Below are positions 1-11,337 of a DNA stretch of 64,000 bases, piece by piece; positions within the stretch are counted from its first letter, which is position 1, and the number at the start of each line of letters is the position of its first letter. The DNA is from Gracilariopsis chorda (taxonomy: Eukaryota > Rhodophyta > Florideophyceae > Gracilariales > Gracilariaceae): assembly GCA_003194525.1 (NCBI GenBank), contig NBIV01000081.1, forward strand, positions 186,001 to 250,000, written 5' to 3'. The notes under the pieces were generated by a model. The model saw only the letters and a list, made by a program, of their open reading frames with translations, did not search any database and had not been told where the DNA came from. The position numbers and the translations under genes are program-made.

Positions 1-1001
1 GGCACCCAAAATGTGCAAGTAAACGACTAAATCAGCGTCTTAGGAAACGGAGACTGCTTGAGGACATCGTGCAAAAGCTGTTAGGTGAGCTGTATGGCCT
101 GAATGCTGGGCATGTCTTCTCATATCATCCGAGGTCAGGAGAGAGAAATGCTGTTCAATGGCTGGCGACATACTTCTTGCAAAAGATTGGAGCGGAATCC
201 TTCCGCAAAAGCTATTTCGATGCGAGGTTTTCTGTAGAGGAGGACGATGTTAGTTTTGGATATGAACCCCCATAGAAATGGGTGTGTTTGGACCTGGAGC
301 GAGTTTCCTTGCCAGTCGATGGTCTGGCAGCCTCGGCTGATATTCTTGCACTATTAACAGAGCACATCAAAGGAACGTATGCCGCAGAAGATGCAATCCT
401 GAAGCCAGCGTGTGAGCGTGAGCCAGTGGCAATGCCTTTTTGCAGCATTCAAAATGAAAGAACGTTAGTCTTAAAACTGCGAACGGCCGGACTTGTCCGG
501 CTGATTAATGAACAACCAAAGGTGATCAATGGACTTTTTTTTGAGGTACCAAAGAGTGATAAGGGAAGCCAGAGGCTGATCATCGACGCGCGTAACGTGA
601 ATAAAGTCTTTAGGGCACCTGGTGAGACTGATCTACCGAATCCAGGACACCTTGCAAGTTTGTGGATCGACCTTGGGCGAAAGCTATATGTCAGTATGTC
701 GGATATGGACAATCAGTTTCATCGAATGAAGATACCAGAATGGAAAAGCCTCTATTTCGGTTTACCTCCTATAGAAAAGTGTGACACGCAGCTATACCCT
801 GTTATGCGTTCCATGCCCATGGGTTGCTCAAACTCTGTGTTTGTGGCACAGGCCATTCATCGGGAGCTGGTCGAGTCTGCCAACCTATCGCGAAGGGGCC
901 GGATAACGGGTATTATAAATTTTTTTGATTTGATGTATGGAGTCTTTGTTGATGATTACTTCTCCCTTGGTATGAATAAGAAAAAGCGACTATGGCGCTG
1001 A
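1..1001 (+). mobile_element. Broken reverse-transcriptase retroelement fossil (partial)
   Basis: Conceptual translation shows a reverse-transcriptase palm: a 'RLIIDARNVN' block, a 'SDMDNQFHR' block, a 'PMGCSNSVF' block and a 'FVDDYF' box that fits the catalytic Y/FxDD motif, in the usual order. No RNase H, integrase, LTR or gag can be recognised around it, and the element runs off the left edge of the window. The family is uncertain: the RLIIDAR-type motif is seen in several algal retroelements and I cannot place it as LTR or non-LTR. It is broken, with a small number of breaks in this stretch. The age cannot be estimated without a second copy or terminal repeats. Confidence 0.7.
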
Positions 1002-3108
1002 TTAGCGTATGAAATGCCTAAATAAGGCCAGAAAGACGTTGGAATTGGACTGTTGTTGCTTTTCAAAGATTATCTTAGATTAGGAAACTTATTACAGCTC
1101 AAAGTCGGCAATGGCGTATTTTTGGATTCCCCAAGCCGACAGTCACATTATGCGACGATGAAAATCACGATGAAAAAACGGGGGCGAAAAGAAGCAGTGA
1201 CCATTCGAATTTTTCTTGTCGCAAGGATTTTATACAAATTGATCAAGCACCGAAAAATCCGTAGACGAGAAAATCTCTTCCCATACACATCTGCTCCATT
1301 ACGGGCAATATTGTGACCATTGGTGGACCGATTGGGGTTGACTTCAATTTGACGCCCCATGTTTTGTGACTCGGATGAAATGACTACAACTTGGTTTGGA
1401 GGGTTTAGTGATCAGAAAATTAATCGGGAGGACGGTGGAAAAATGAGAGTAATTTATGCCAAGCTATAAATATAACCTCACAAACTTCACAGGAACCTGA
1501 ATGGACTCAGCTTATAACAGAGCAGTCGGTTTGAGGCGGTAGCCAACAATGCACTACCACTTTTGAACTTGCCGTTGCCGAATTGGGATGGGGGTTTCGA
1601 GAATCTTCAAGTCTCGTCATGATTCTATCATGGAACTATAATTTGGAAGGAATTGTGCTTACAGGAATCTGGAAGTAGTATTAGTAATAGATCGACGGTG
1701 TAGGTCCGTCCGTTTGTAGCAGTTTTGCCACGGATAGACCCGGAAATATGGATGTCTGAACGAGGTTTATGGATTTGGGGAGAGGCAGGGAAAATGGTTT
1801 AAGTTCATTGATGGATGAAGGCGCTTGCTGATATTTCGCGCAGTTTTCCAAACATCTTATCTTCGTACTAAAGTCAAATGTTGTGGCTAATAATCATGTG
1901 AAAAGCGTGCCTTCAGGTGCCTTAGAAAATAGCGTGTAGCCTAAGTACTCAACGAACGTAGTGAGCTGGCGAAGGTCTTCAAGTAAAAAATGATGCTTTC
2001 GAAATTTCAGTGCTAAGAACTGTGGACGTCGCGTTATAACCTTATCTTCAAAGTTAAAGTTTAGACACGTTTATCTTCGATGCGATTGATCACACGGTGC
2101 GTTGCAGCCTCAACTGAGATGTCCTCACCGGTGGTGAGTCACTACTGTGCAAACGACTCGTTTCAGCGCCAGCACTAATAAGATACTGTATCTCCCGTTT
2201 TCTTCTTGACGACGCAGATCCTTGCATTCCTGGCTCACCATCATGCCAGGCTTATTCGTCGACTTCACAGCCACTGTCCGGGGGATTATCGCAAGAGTCG
2301 AGGGGGCGTACACTTCTATTACGGTTATAATGATAGCAATCTAACACTTTACGCACCCTCTAATCTTATAATCTCATTGAGAACAGGGCCATTGATGACA
2401 GTGCTCAACTATGCTTCACCTTCAGAAAGAAAAGAAAGCTTTCAAACTCTTTGAGCGATGCAAGCCGGCTAAATCCATAGACCTGATGCAGTTCTAAGGG
2501 GTAAACGGTAGACAAGTGTGTGTGCGTGGCTTCAATTTACGGGGGACACCTTTGCAACTCATTTAGGAGTCTTCCCTTACCAGATAACTTTTCTCTCCGG
2601 CTAGATCAGTCAGTACCGAAGATAACTGGTTCTCTAGAAAACAACAGATGTGAGATTATACTGTAGGATTATCCCTACCCTTGGTATATCCGTACAGCCT
2701 TTTCTCCTGAAGGATACAGCAGATTTAGTGACAAGCACGTCATCCGTGATCAATACAAGTAAAACATATCTGGTTAAAGATAATTTTCTCTGCGCAGGAA
2801 ACCAAGCTTCTGCAGCCATTGAATGTACTCTTACCCTTGGCGTAAGTTTTTAGTAGTGTAAACGATGAAGTTCTCTCTCCCTCTTTTACAGGCACACTAG
2901 TCTAATTCCTACGTAGTGTAGACCGCTTCATGTGGAAGAAGCGTTCTCTCGCTAGGAAGACCAGCATACTTTCAGGCCAACGATGAAGTTATAAGGATAC
3001 CTTCAGACTCGTATGTGTAGTTGATCTCATCACTCTCACACAGCCATGTGGCACTATCAAGGGTGCGTGATGTGAGGTTACCGCTATATATCCCAAGATC
3101 AAGTAACT
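1002..3108. other. Gene-free stretch with repeat debris
   Basis: AT-balanced DNA with only short chance reading frames. The part next to the RT fossil may be more of the same element, but no domain is legible. It contains one copy of a dispersed repeat at 2872-2960, listed separately. Confidence 0.5.
2872..2960 (-). repeat. Dispersed hairpin repeat with GA tail, copy 1
   Basis: Read on the minus strand this segment matches 15471-15556 and 43162-43255 over about 85 bases: CCTAGCGAGAGAACGCTT, a CGCTTC/GAAGCG hairpin, a CTACACTAYGTAGGAATTAG core, then a G/A-rich tail. The flanks are unrelated among copies, so this is a mobile or dispersed unit rather than a segmental duplication. No coding potential, no tRNA-like B box and no terminal inverted repeats were seen. 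Confidence 0.75.
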
Positions 3109-4623
3109 CTACTGAATGTTCTTGTACATACCGTGAAAACCTAACGGTACAACGTCAGGCACAGCTGCGTCGGCAATCATATGCATACTCTTCGCATCTA
3201 TAACGCACATGCTCGAATGCTTTCCCTCAACATCAAGCACTACAACTAACAAACAGCCATCTTCTTCGCTTTGTCCTTGAGGATCTGGCACAAATATCGG
3301 TTCACCAACAATTCTATTTTCTGCTTTCCATAACCAACGTTCCCCCGTCTTTACACACACTTTCGCTATTGCATCAAAGAGTGCATTCACGTTAGTGACG
3401 CCATAAGTGTAGCGATAATCAAGCCGTTGCCGATCAGGATTGATACGCATCAGTTCGAATGGTTCCGGATTGATCACATGCATGCGAGCTCTCGGCGATG
3501 ACTTTGCCGCGGCAGCTTCATGTATACCATCGAGCGTGAATCTCACAAGAGAGGAAAGGGAGAAACATGAGGCATTGAGCATCTTGTCAACTTCAAACTC
3601 ATCGATGATGGTAGCATCACGGTAATAAGACAAGTCTATGACAACAGAATTGTCGACATCGAACGCATTGACAGTGTGAAAACAGAAGAAGGCGTCATAT
3701 GTATAGGTAGCATGTATCTCATTTCGCTCACGAGAAATGACGACGAATTTGGTTGGGTGATCTTTGTGAAACTTCATACCATCCATGAGTGATTTGTTGT
3801 ACAAAACGGCCAAAGAATTGATCTCTAAGGGCCATAGCATAAGAATTACATACTTCTCGGTGGTTGCAAAGGAATGCAGATACATGGGCTTGTCTCGAAA
3901 GCTAGCCAGCTGATGTGATTTGCCGTCTCGATCAATTCGGAACACAGTGTAGTGAACGTTACCAGGTCCAAACTTGAAGGTGTAGTTGATGAAATCTCCT
4001 GTATGGGCATCGTAATGACCATGGGAGGCGGCTATATGGGCTCCCTTTGTCCCTGCAACATTGTTCAGGTCAAAGAAATGATCAATCTCCAGGGTATTTT
4101 CATCGATTTTGAGCGAGGAAACAGAATCAGTCCGAGCGCAAACCCCTTTGCCGGGAATGTGTTGAACGGTGACATTAATGTTAGCAGCTTCCGTAAGATG
4201 TTGCGGATCAACAGTGGAAGGTGTCCAGAGCTGAAATAGTTTTCCTAGCGCTGAGCGGCAGGGATCGGATCTACCAAATGTGAACTGTACGAATGAAGAG
4301 GAGGGGGTGGCTTCAATAGCTCGTAAAAGGGCGTCACTGAGACTGCGACTTCGGTAGGACACCTGATTCTGGCGAGCATCAATTTGGAAGTGGTGGAGTA
4401 TGGATAATCCATCAAACCAATGACGCACCTTAAGCGGGCGACCGTCACTGTGCGTGGCTTCAAAACGACCGGGCCCTATGCGAAACAAGCTGGATGAGGA
4501 CAAGTATGGCGGAAGTGTGCCGTTGACTTTGAGCGGAATAAACTGCGGATGCTCCTCGACGGTTCGCAAGCCAACTGCAAGACGGCCAGTTGCGATGGAT
4601 TGCATTGCGGATGTTTTTGACAT
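3109..4623 (-). CDS. Carotenoid cleavage dioxygenase (RPE65/CCD family)
   Basis: A 504-residue non-haem iron oxygenase of the carotenoid oxygenase family, which cleaves a double bond in carotenoids or apocarotenoids. The four iron-binding histidines are in canonical contexts: H201 (ASHGHYDAHTGD), H250 (LHSFATTEKY), H316 (FCFHTVNAFD) and H497 (GFHGMY). The N-terminal 'FRIGPGRFE' and 'WFDGLSILHHF' blocks are also typical. The frame stays open upstream to 4938 (609 residues), but a TATA-like CTATATAAT on the minus strand at 4751-4759 lies inside that extension. I therefore prefer the ATG at 4623, or the next at 4605. The longer form would add a possible leader. Substrate and cleavage position cannot be read from sequence; BCO-like, CCD-like and NCED-like enzymes remain possible. 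Confidence 0.9.
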   Translation of the reverse strand: MSKTSAMQSIATGRLAVGLRTVEEHPQFIPLKVNGTLPPYLSSSSLFRIGPGRFEATHSDGRPLKVRHWFDGLSILHHFQIDARQNQVSYRSRSLSDALLRAIEATPSSSFVQFTFGRSDPCRSALGKLFQLWTPSTVDPQHLTEAANINVTVQHIPGKGVCARTDSVSSLKIDENTLEIDHFFDLNNVAGTKGAHIAASHGHYDAHTGDFINYTFKFGPGNVHYTVFRIDRDGKSHQLASFRDKPMYLHSFATTEKYVILMLWPLEINSLAVLYNKSLMDGMKFHKDHPTKFVVISRERNEIHATYTYDAFFCFHTVNAFDVDNSVVIDLSYYRDATIIDEFEVDKMLNASCFSLSSLVRFTLDGIHEAAAAKSSPRARMHVINPEPFELMRINPDRQRLDYRYTYGVTNVNALFDAIAKVCVKTGERWLWKAENRIVGEPIFVPDPQGQSEEDGCLLVVVLDVEGKHSSMCVIDAKSMHMIADAAVPDVVPLGFHGMYKNIQ

Positions 4624-6227
4624 GACTGTAGCAGAACGTGTTGCGCGGGTTTGGGCTTTGCGGCAGCGTTTGTTGTAATCGGAGCAGAAAGGCAGAGGAA
4701 ATGATAAAAAACTGGTTTGGGTGCTGACCGGGAGAGAGGGGGTGAAGGCTGTGATTATATAGGGAAACGAACAAAGCATTGACGAGCTAATCATGATGTG
4801 GGGCCGATCTTGACGTGGGGTAGAAGCCCGACATGGCGTTGATGGGGCGGACAGGATTATATGATCTTGGTAATGGCGGGCCGAGGAAAGAGATATCCGC
4901 TGCGACTTGGTCGCGGCGTCGGAGTACCATTGCGACAATGGTGTATGTGGTGGCGGCTATGGCTTGAACCCCAGCGGGATGGCGGCGAGCTCAACGGTTT
5001 GCGGTTGTCATCGAATGGGTATGTCATTATGCATACTTCGACGTGCCATCCGTTGCTTTGTCATTGGCCAAAACCAGCCAATCAAATTGCACAAGTGCTC
5101 GGCAGAAGATGATGTCCCTGACGTGGGCATCTCAGCACGACCTTGGACATCATCTCCAAGCAGTAGATACTTTACCGTCTACTACAACTCCCCAATCAAC
5201 CCTCTACCCTTGTACCTTTGTAAGGACATGACCCTCGTTATGCAATTATCTGATAATACATTCCGACCAAACTGTGCATGCCCAGCGGCAACTGCCTGTT
5301 TGCCCACAAAAGAGGCAGCAATAGCTTCCACTTCTTTCGTCGGCTAGCTTGCCACTGTGAGTCGATCTATCAAGCATCTCACCTCTTTCGCGCCAACAAG
5401 CTTTGGTTCCCCTGTTCCCGTCACGCAACACTACCTTTGATCGTGCAGAAGAAAATGCACAAAGCAAAATGCTGTTTTGCTGCTGTTGCTTCAGCAAACC
5501 TTGTCCTCTACATGATTCCGCATTCGCAGCCTTCCGCCACGAATAAAGTTACAAGAGACCACAGTGGTTTCCTCACAACCTGCACCTCAACTATCTTTGG
5601 AAGAGTTGTCGCAAACATAACGGGAGCACTGTTCAATTGAAAAATGTCACGCAGTATCCACTGCCGCGGAGTGTTCTCAATTGTTGTGGCACTCGGTTCT
5701 ACGTCCCCAATCTTCGCAAGCTTTGTACTCATGTTTCTCCCTTCTTGGTGAGCCAATTTGCCAGCCGCGGTTCTATTCGTCGACTAATTGCTGGGGAGTT
5801 GCTGGTATTACATGTACATTGTACATATATGACACCAATGCTGTCAGTTCCTTTTGCCGCATCTTACCTTCGGGCTGTCGAACACTTACCTTGTTTGAAA
5901 GCCGGACATACGAGACACCCTCCCACTTCCATTACCTTTACTAGCTATACCAAGCAAGGTAACAACGGTGGTACGATACATGGGATCAGAATACCAACCT
6001 TGACAGTTTAAACTGCCGAAGAAAATTATCTTGTCGTTTCAGAAAATTTGTCCCTATTTTTTGAACAGTCATGCACATGACAATGTCGGCGGACATGTTT
6101 CGATTCTCACGCATTACATATCCTGGAGTCGAGCAGCGCTGTCCATGCATAGGCAGTGCTCACTGGACACATCCAGACATCCATTGTGTTTGCAAGGCGC
6201 AAGCAAACGTCAAAGCATAACGAAACC
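4624..6227. other. Divergent spacer between the CCD and LCB1 genes
   Basis: No convincing gene. It holds the CCD promoter side, including an ATTGG at 5063-5067 and a CCAAT at 5078-5082 in inverted arrangement. Several short reading frames occur, but none has domain similarity or codon bias like its neighbours. Confidence 0.5.
4751..4759 (-). promoter_or_regulatory. TATA-like box of the carotenoid oxygenase gene
   Basis: Minus-strand CTATATAAT lies about 130 bases upstream of the preferred ATG. It falls inside the upstream extension of the same reading frame, which argues that the extension is not translated. Confidence 0.4.
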
Positions 6228-7679
6228 ATGTCGTCCATACTAGCTCAGTTTGGTATATCTCTCTCGACGCTTTCAATCACCCCATCAGCCGAAGCATACT
6301 ACCGCGTGATCGAAGCCCTCTTCTTCCTGCTCATCATCTACCTTGCCTTAACGAGGGCCTATCTCCCATGGAAGGTCCGCGAAGCCATTCCAGCCAACAC
6401 CGCCGCCTCGAAACTCGCCTCATGGCGTCCAGCTCCACTAGCTACACCACTACCCCCATCTGTTCGAGCTCAACAACCTCTTGACATCAACATCCTCTCC
6501 GTTGATGGTGCAAATATCACCCTCGACGCCTCACATCTTTCCACGGATTCCCCAACTACTACTGCACTTAACTTTGCCACCAATGACTTTTTGGGACTTC
6601 ACGCGAAGCGATCCATTCGAGAAGCTGCGCGAATAGCCATGCGTGACTACGGCTGCGGAGCTTGTGGACCGCGTGGATTTTACGGAACCACCGATCTTCA
6701 TTTACAATGTGAGCATCGAGTTGCAACTTTTTGTGATTCTTCGTCGGCCATTCTTTACTCCTTTGGAGCGGCGACTGCTAACTCTACGATCCCCGCCTTC
6801 TGCAAAAGAGGCGACATTGTAGTTGTTGACGACTCTATCAATTTTGTATTGTATTCTGGTGTGCGTCTTTCTCGTGCCAACATGCTGACTTTCGAGCACA
6901 ACAACATGAACAGTCTTGAAGCCGTTTTGAAAAGCGTCTGCGAAAAGCATGTGGACAAGGCAGCGGTGCAAAGAAGGTTTATTGTAGTAGAAGCAATTTA
7001 CGCTAATTCTGGCGATCTCTCCCCACTCGACGAGATTGCTAGGCTCAAGGATCAGTATCGATTCAGACTCCTACTTGATGAGAGCTATTCCATTGGCGTT
7101 CTTGGCCATTCCGGACGTGGCGCCTTGCAGCATTTCGATGTACCCCGGAAGAGGGTTGAAATAGCCACTGCGGATCTCGGAAACGCCATTGCCTCTGTTG
7201 GCGGTATTTGCGTTGGAAATGCAGAGGTTGTGGAGCATCAACGTTTATCAGGTGCTGGCTATTGCTTTTCGGCGTCACAACCGCCTTTTCTGGCAGCTGC
7301 GGCAACGGCTGCAATGGACGTGGTTGAGAACGAAGGTGAATCTCTCATATCGCGCCTTCGCTCCAGAGTCAAACTATTTCGAGACATGGTAGATGTGGGA
7401 CAGTTGAAGAAGGCGGGATGGTATCTAGATGGACATCCCGTATCACCAATCATCTTTGCTCGAAGGTATGACGACAACGCCAATCCAAGGATTTTTACAG
7501 ACTTACAAGAGAGGTGTTTGGAAGACGGTATTCTTGTCGCCCGTCCTGTTTACTCGACAGACGAACTGAAACTTCCGAAACATGCTGTGAAGATAACGAT
7601 TTCGGCAGTACACTCAGACGAGATGATTCGCAAGGCTGCACAGGTCCTCATGCATAACCTTCTTGACGTCGGCGCTTGA
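6228..7679 (+). CDS. LCB1: Serine palmitoyltransferase subunit 1 (LCB1)
   Basis: A 483-residue alpha-oxoamine synthase family protein, the non-catalytic subunit of serine palmitoyltransferase. With LCB2 it condenses serine and palmitoyl-CoA at the ER, the first step of sphingolipid synthesis. One membrane segment lies at about residues 28-45, as in other LCB1 proteins. The fold is marked by NFATNDFLGL (115-124), YGCGACGPRGFYGTTDLH (141-158) with the conserved Cys146, and LDESYSIGVLGHSGRG (283-298). The site that carries the PLP lysine in LCB2 reads ADLGNAIASVGG here, without lysine, which identifies LCB1 rather than LCB2 or KBL. I chose the ATG at 6228 for its ACC context and family length; the frame is open 24 codons further up. 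Confidence 0.93.
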   Translation: MSSILAQFGISLSTLSITPSAEAYYRVIEALFFLLIIYLALTRAYLPWKVREAIPANTAASKLASWRPAPLATPLPPSVRAQQPLDINILSVDGANITLDASHLSTDSPTTTALNFATNDFLGLHAKRSIREAARIAMRDYGCGACGPRGFYGTTDLHLQCEHRVATFCDSSSAILYSFGAATANSTIPAFCKRGDIVVVDDSINFVLYSGVRLSRANMLTFEHNNMNSLEAVLKSVCEKHVDKAAVQRRFIVVEAIYANSGDLSPLDEIARLKDQYRFRLLLDESYSIGVLGHSGRGALQHFDVPRKRVEIATADLGNAIASVGGICVGNAEVVEHQRLSGAGYCFSASQPPFLAAAATAAMDVVENEGESLISRLRSRVKLFRDMVDVGQLKKAGWYLDGHPVSPIIFARRYDDNANPRIFTDLQERCLEDGILVARPVYSTDELKLPKHAVKITISAVHSDEMIRKAAQVLMHNLLDVGA

Positions 7680-10179
7680 TTTTACTCGCAGCTGACCTCT
7701 CTGCAATTGAAGCTGACATAATACCGTTGTAGAATTATATGCAAGTGGACGCATATCTTCAGAGCGTTTCCCCACGAAGAGACAAGATGACCAACAATCT
7801 CCATTGAATGCAAACCGCAACTACAATTATGTTTCCTTCCTCGGTTTAGACATTGAAGACAACACTATTCTAACCTGAAACTGACTACAACGGAGGATGC
7901 TCTGTGACCGGTTTATGGAAGAAGATAACCCCATTGGTCCGGAACTGGTTATCAAACTACTATGTAATTCAGATCTCTCGCTGGAGCCAAGCATTTCTAT
8001 GCAGAAAGCATCCTCCGCCACTTGTAATAGGAACGCCTAATAAACCCTTTTCCGTCAATCGATTATCCAACCGTTCTTTGATTCACGTCGAACGAATATC
8101 CCATTTAGATATGATGTGAGCGATTCACAAGAAGGAAGAGCCGTGTCTCGTTTTCTTAATCATTGAATAGAAAGCACGTACGCACTCTCATGCGAAGTGG
8201 ACACAGTATGGGCTGTGACGCCTCATGCCAAGGTGCCAGGTAACAGATGAGATATCAACGTTGAGAATTGTCATCACCGCGAGAGAAGGAGAAGGAAAGC
8301 TGTTGCGAGGCTTCTGCAGCTGCCGCGGCGTTATGGTCGTTTCTGATGCAGGAGATGTTTGTAGGAAGCCCCACTACAACAATGAAACAAAACAGAGTGA
8401 GCCCACCATTAAGAAATATGCGTGGACACAACTCTCATTCTTGCTCTTTGGCCAAAATACGTAACCCTTTACTCTAGGACACCTGGTCTAAATCTTCTTC
8501 TAATGTTATAGAACTTCATTTCCATTTAGTCGCAGGGGGAGAGATGCTTTTGCTGAGGTGTCCCTGAGCAGCTTTCTTCCCTTCAGCTCATATCTGGTTA
8601 GTATCTGACCCAGTTTTGCATCATTTTGCATGCGATGCATGCTTATTGCTACCCATCAGTGTGGACAACGATGATTACTGTCGCGCTTCGCAGTTGCAGT
8701 GAGTTTCAGCAACAACACTCAAGAGGGGTTGAAGATGAACTCTCATATCCGTATTGAGCTGTGTTTATGTACACCACGCATTCGTAATCTAGAGGCAGGT
8801 GTGGCAAGCGCAGCAAAAGTCAGTGGACCTGTCCACGGACGAGGATACGATTTGCAAATGACAATTCATCTGCACACCAAGCAGAAAAACGAAAGCGAGG
8901 AGATTCCCAGTCCTTCCAAATCGGCAACTGGCGAAACAGAGCGTTTGAACGAGCCAATACCCACGAGGTGAAGTCCTTGGTAAAGGATTAGAGACATTTT
9001 TTGGCTTGCCTGGCTCTGCATCGTACAGGGGTAGGGAGGCTAGATTGCTAGCATTGTTACCAACGGTACAATTGCTGGTAGCTAAGGGTTGGGTTAAAGG
9101 GTTGGCAAGTTGCTACATGTCAACGCTTGATTTTGAAACATCTGTGGCCCAAATGTCTTGCTCCCCAGAAGCATTCAAAAATGGAGTGAATTATTGATCC
9201 CTGAAACTAGAAAGCAAAAGGTTCTACCAATTTGCTTCCTTGGAGACGCTGTCGTAGATCAGTTGGTTGCGTACCATACAAATAAACTGCCGCAACAACA
9301 CGGGCGAAAAGACTAGCTTAAGCAAAGTGTACTGGTAAACCGCGAAAACGTACGGAGGCGCGGTCACGGAGTAGCTGATATGCTGAATAAATATCGTGCT
9401 CCTACCACTGTTCGCAGTGTTACGACAGAAAACCGATAGCGCGTGCATGGAGCCCAAACCAGTCAAGATCCCTTTTCTGTAGGCGAAAGCACGTCCTGTC
9501 AGCAAGAAACGTGAGTCGAAAACGAAATTGACAACGCAACACAGATGGTTTACGAGACAGTTGCTGTTAGTTGCTCGTATCATACATAGCAAAATGCAGT
9601 CAAGATAATCGCAAAAAACCTGGTACATAACGTGGCTCGGAGAAAAAGAGTAATATCTAGACCATAGTTCACAGCTCAAGTTTGAAAACGAGACGAGGAA
9701 AATATGCAGATTATGACACGGAGCAGAAGAGTGTCACATTGCCCCGTAGATGGTGAGAGAACGAGATGGCCATAGGAAAAACTAAAACGTATAGCGTGTT
9801 TCGGATGTTCGTCCTCGGCGCAGTAAAACCAAAAAATTGCGACGGCGAATCATTGCGTTAGAATGGGGAAGTTGATACTGGTGAATTAGAAAATAGGGGT
9901 GGTAGCAATCAGTTGAGGGTTCTCTTGCAAGTCAGTATACTGCACGCACAAAGATAACATCGAGACATCCTATGTTACATGCGATGGAGTTGAGAGAAAT
10001 CGCTCTGTAACCATTACAAGAAAAGTATGTACGGGGGGCATACGAAAAAGGTGCTTATGTTGATGCTCCACATGACGGAATGTTGATACAAAAGAGCAAC
10101 ACAAAACCACACGGAAACAGTGCAAACGGGCACAAACGCAACACAGAATGACCCGAGTACGCTTTCTGAATTGAGCTGA
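7680..10179. other. Gene-free stretch
   Basis: About 2.5 kb of AT-balanced DNA. Short reading frames occur (for example around 8.7-9.2 kb plus strand and 9.2-9.7 kb minus strand) but show no domain, start context or codon bias. I see no repeat pair, RNA gene or transposon domain here. Confidence 0.5.
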
Positions 10180-11337
10180 TTAATGATGAACAGAACTTTG
10201 TGAAGTGGGTTCTGGAAGCATTGAAGATGCAGCTTCTTGTGCGGGAGGCTCGAGTTCCTTCTCTGGTGGATCATTGGTTGGAGGAGTATGTTCGTTTTGT
10301 CCATTGGATGGAGCTGCTGAAGTAGAAAGGACCATGGTCTCTGCGTCCTGATCGGTACGCGGGAGCGGATGCGAAGGATCAGTTTGGCTTTGATAGCGGC
10401 TTGATGCACAAAGAACACTTTCCTTACGACGAACGACGGTGAGGTCACCCATACGTTCATGCGCATGACACAACTGCGAAAATGTGCGGAAGGAAGTGCG
10501 ACGAATGGACCAGGGACGATGCAACTCTGTCATAGCATCGGAAATAACCGAGATATTAAACGGGGGTTGACGGCGGCGCAGTACCATACGCAAGGCATCA
10601 ACGAAGAGGCGGTGTACGTGGTCGGGGTGCAGGGGGGATAGTGGTTGGCGATTAGAGACTGAAGCTCCGAAACGGGAGCGACGACGCGCTAATCTTTCAC
10701 GGGAAAGATAGTGAGAAGCGGGCAACGGGGATCGACGACGACGGCGATAGGGAGAGGGCGATCTTGAGAGCGGGGAGAAGGAGCGGGGTCTTTTGCGGGT
10801 GGGTGGGGGTGGTGATGGAGTGTACCTCGGTGGAATGCGTCGTGAATATGGACGTGAAGATCTTAACGGGGGTGAGCGACGGTTGTATGATGGGGTTCGA
10901 CTTGGGCTTCCACTACGACTGCGACTGGGGGTGCGTGCACGAGGGCGGTCACGAGGGCGGTCACGAGGGCGGTCGCGAGGGCGGTCGCGAGGGCGGTCGC
11001 GGTAGGAGGACGCACGGCGACGATGTGAGCGAGGAGGTGAGCGTGAACGGGAACGAGAGGGGGTGGGGGACCGGGAAGAGCGGGAGCGGGAGCGACGGGG
11101 GGCGGGGCGGCGGGAGGGAGATGGGGTGCGACGGGCGGGAGAAGTGCGGGACGGAGAGCGGGGCGAGGGCGAGGAGCGACGTGAGGGCGAGGAGCGGCGG
11201 CGGGGGGAAATCGAAGCGGACGGAGAACGACGGCGGGGCGGCGGCGAACGACGGCGGGGCGGCGGCGAACGACGGCGGCGATACGGCGAGGGCGAGCGGC
11301 GGCGGGGCGGCGGCGGGGAGCGCGGCGGAGACGACAT
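10180..11337 (-). CDS. SR-type RS-domain protein with a C-terminal helical/winged-helix-like module
   Basis: A 385-residue protein starting MSSPPRSPPPP. Residues 1 to about 230 are an RS domain built of RS, SP and RRR repeats, typical of splicing and mRNA-maturation factors in nuclear speckles. It includes five tandem RDRP units encoded by a 12-base DNA repeat. A compact segment follows (HPDHVHRLFVDALRMVLR to about GDLTVVRR, some 65 residues) whose helix pattern resembles an OST-HTH/LOTUS-type winged helix; this is a weak structural guess. The tail is acidic and Ser/Pro-rich. No RRM is seen, so it is not a classical SR splicing factor. The open frame extends up to 11688, but the leader is unlike the rest, so I start at the ATG next to the RS repeats. 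It is divergent from the BFN gene. Confidence 0.75.
   Translation of the reverse strand: MSSPPRSPPPPRRRSPSPYRRRRSPPPRRRSPPPRRRSPSASISPRRRSSPSRRSSPSPRSPSRTSPARRTPSPSRRPAPRRSRSRSSRSPTPSRSRSRSPPRSHRRRASSYRDRPRDRPRDRPRDRPRDRPRARTPSRSRSGSPSRTPSYNRRSPPLRSSRPYSRRIPPRYTPSPPPPTRKRPRSFSPLSRSPSPYRRRRRSPLPASHYLSRERLARRRSRFGASVSNRQPLSPLHPDHVHRLFVDALRMVLRRRQPPFNISVISDAMTELHRPWSIRRTSFRTFSQLCHAHERMGDLTVVRRKESVLCASSRYQSQTDPSHPLPRTDQDAETMVLSTSAAPSNGQNEHTPPTNDPPEKELEPPAQEAASSMLPEPTSQSSVHH
10941..11000. repeat. 12-bp x 5 tandem repeat inside the RS-domain gene
   Basis: Five head-to-tail copies of GAGGGCGGTCRC, in frame with the minus-strand gene and encoding (RDRP)n. Copies differ only at one third-codon-type position, so the array expanded recently or is being homogenised. 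Confidence 0.9.

Noticed and set aside
5508-5756. 82-codon minus-strand frame starting MAHQEG
   Set aside because: It looks mildly protein-like, but there is no family, no promoter and no convincing splice partner.
9224-9679. 151-codon minus-strand frame
   Set aside because: Hydrophobic but patternless, with no domain, no promoter signal and codon use unlike neighbouring genes; treated as chance.
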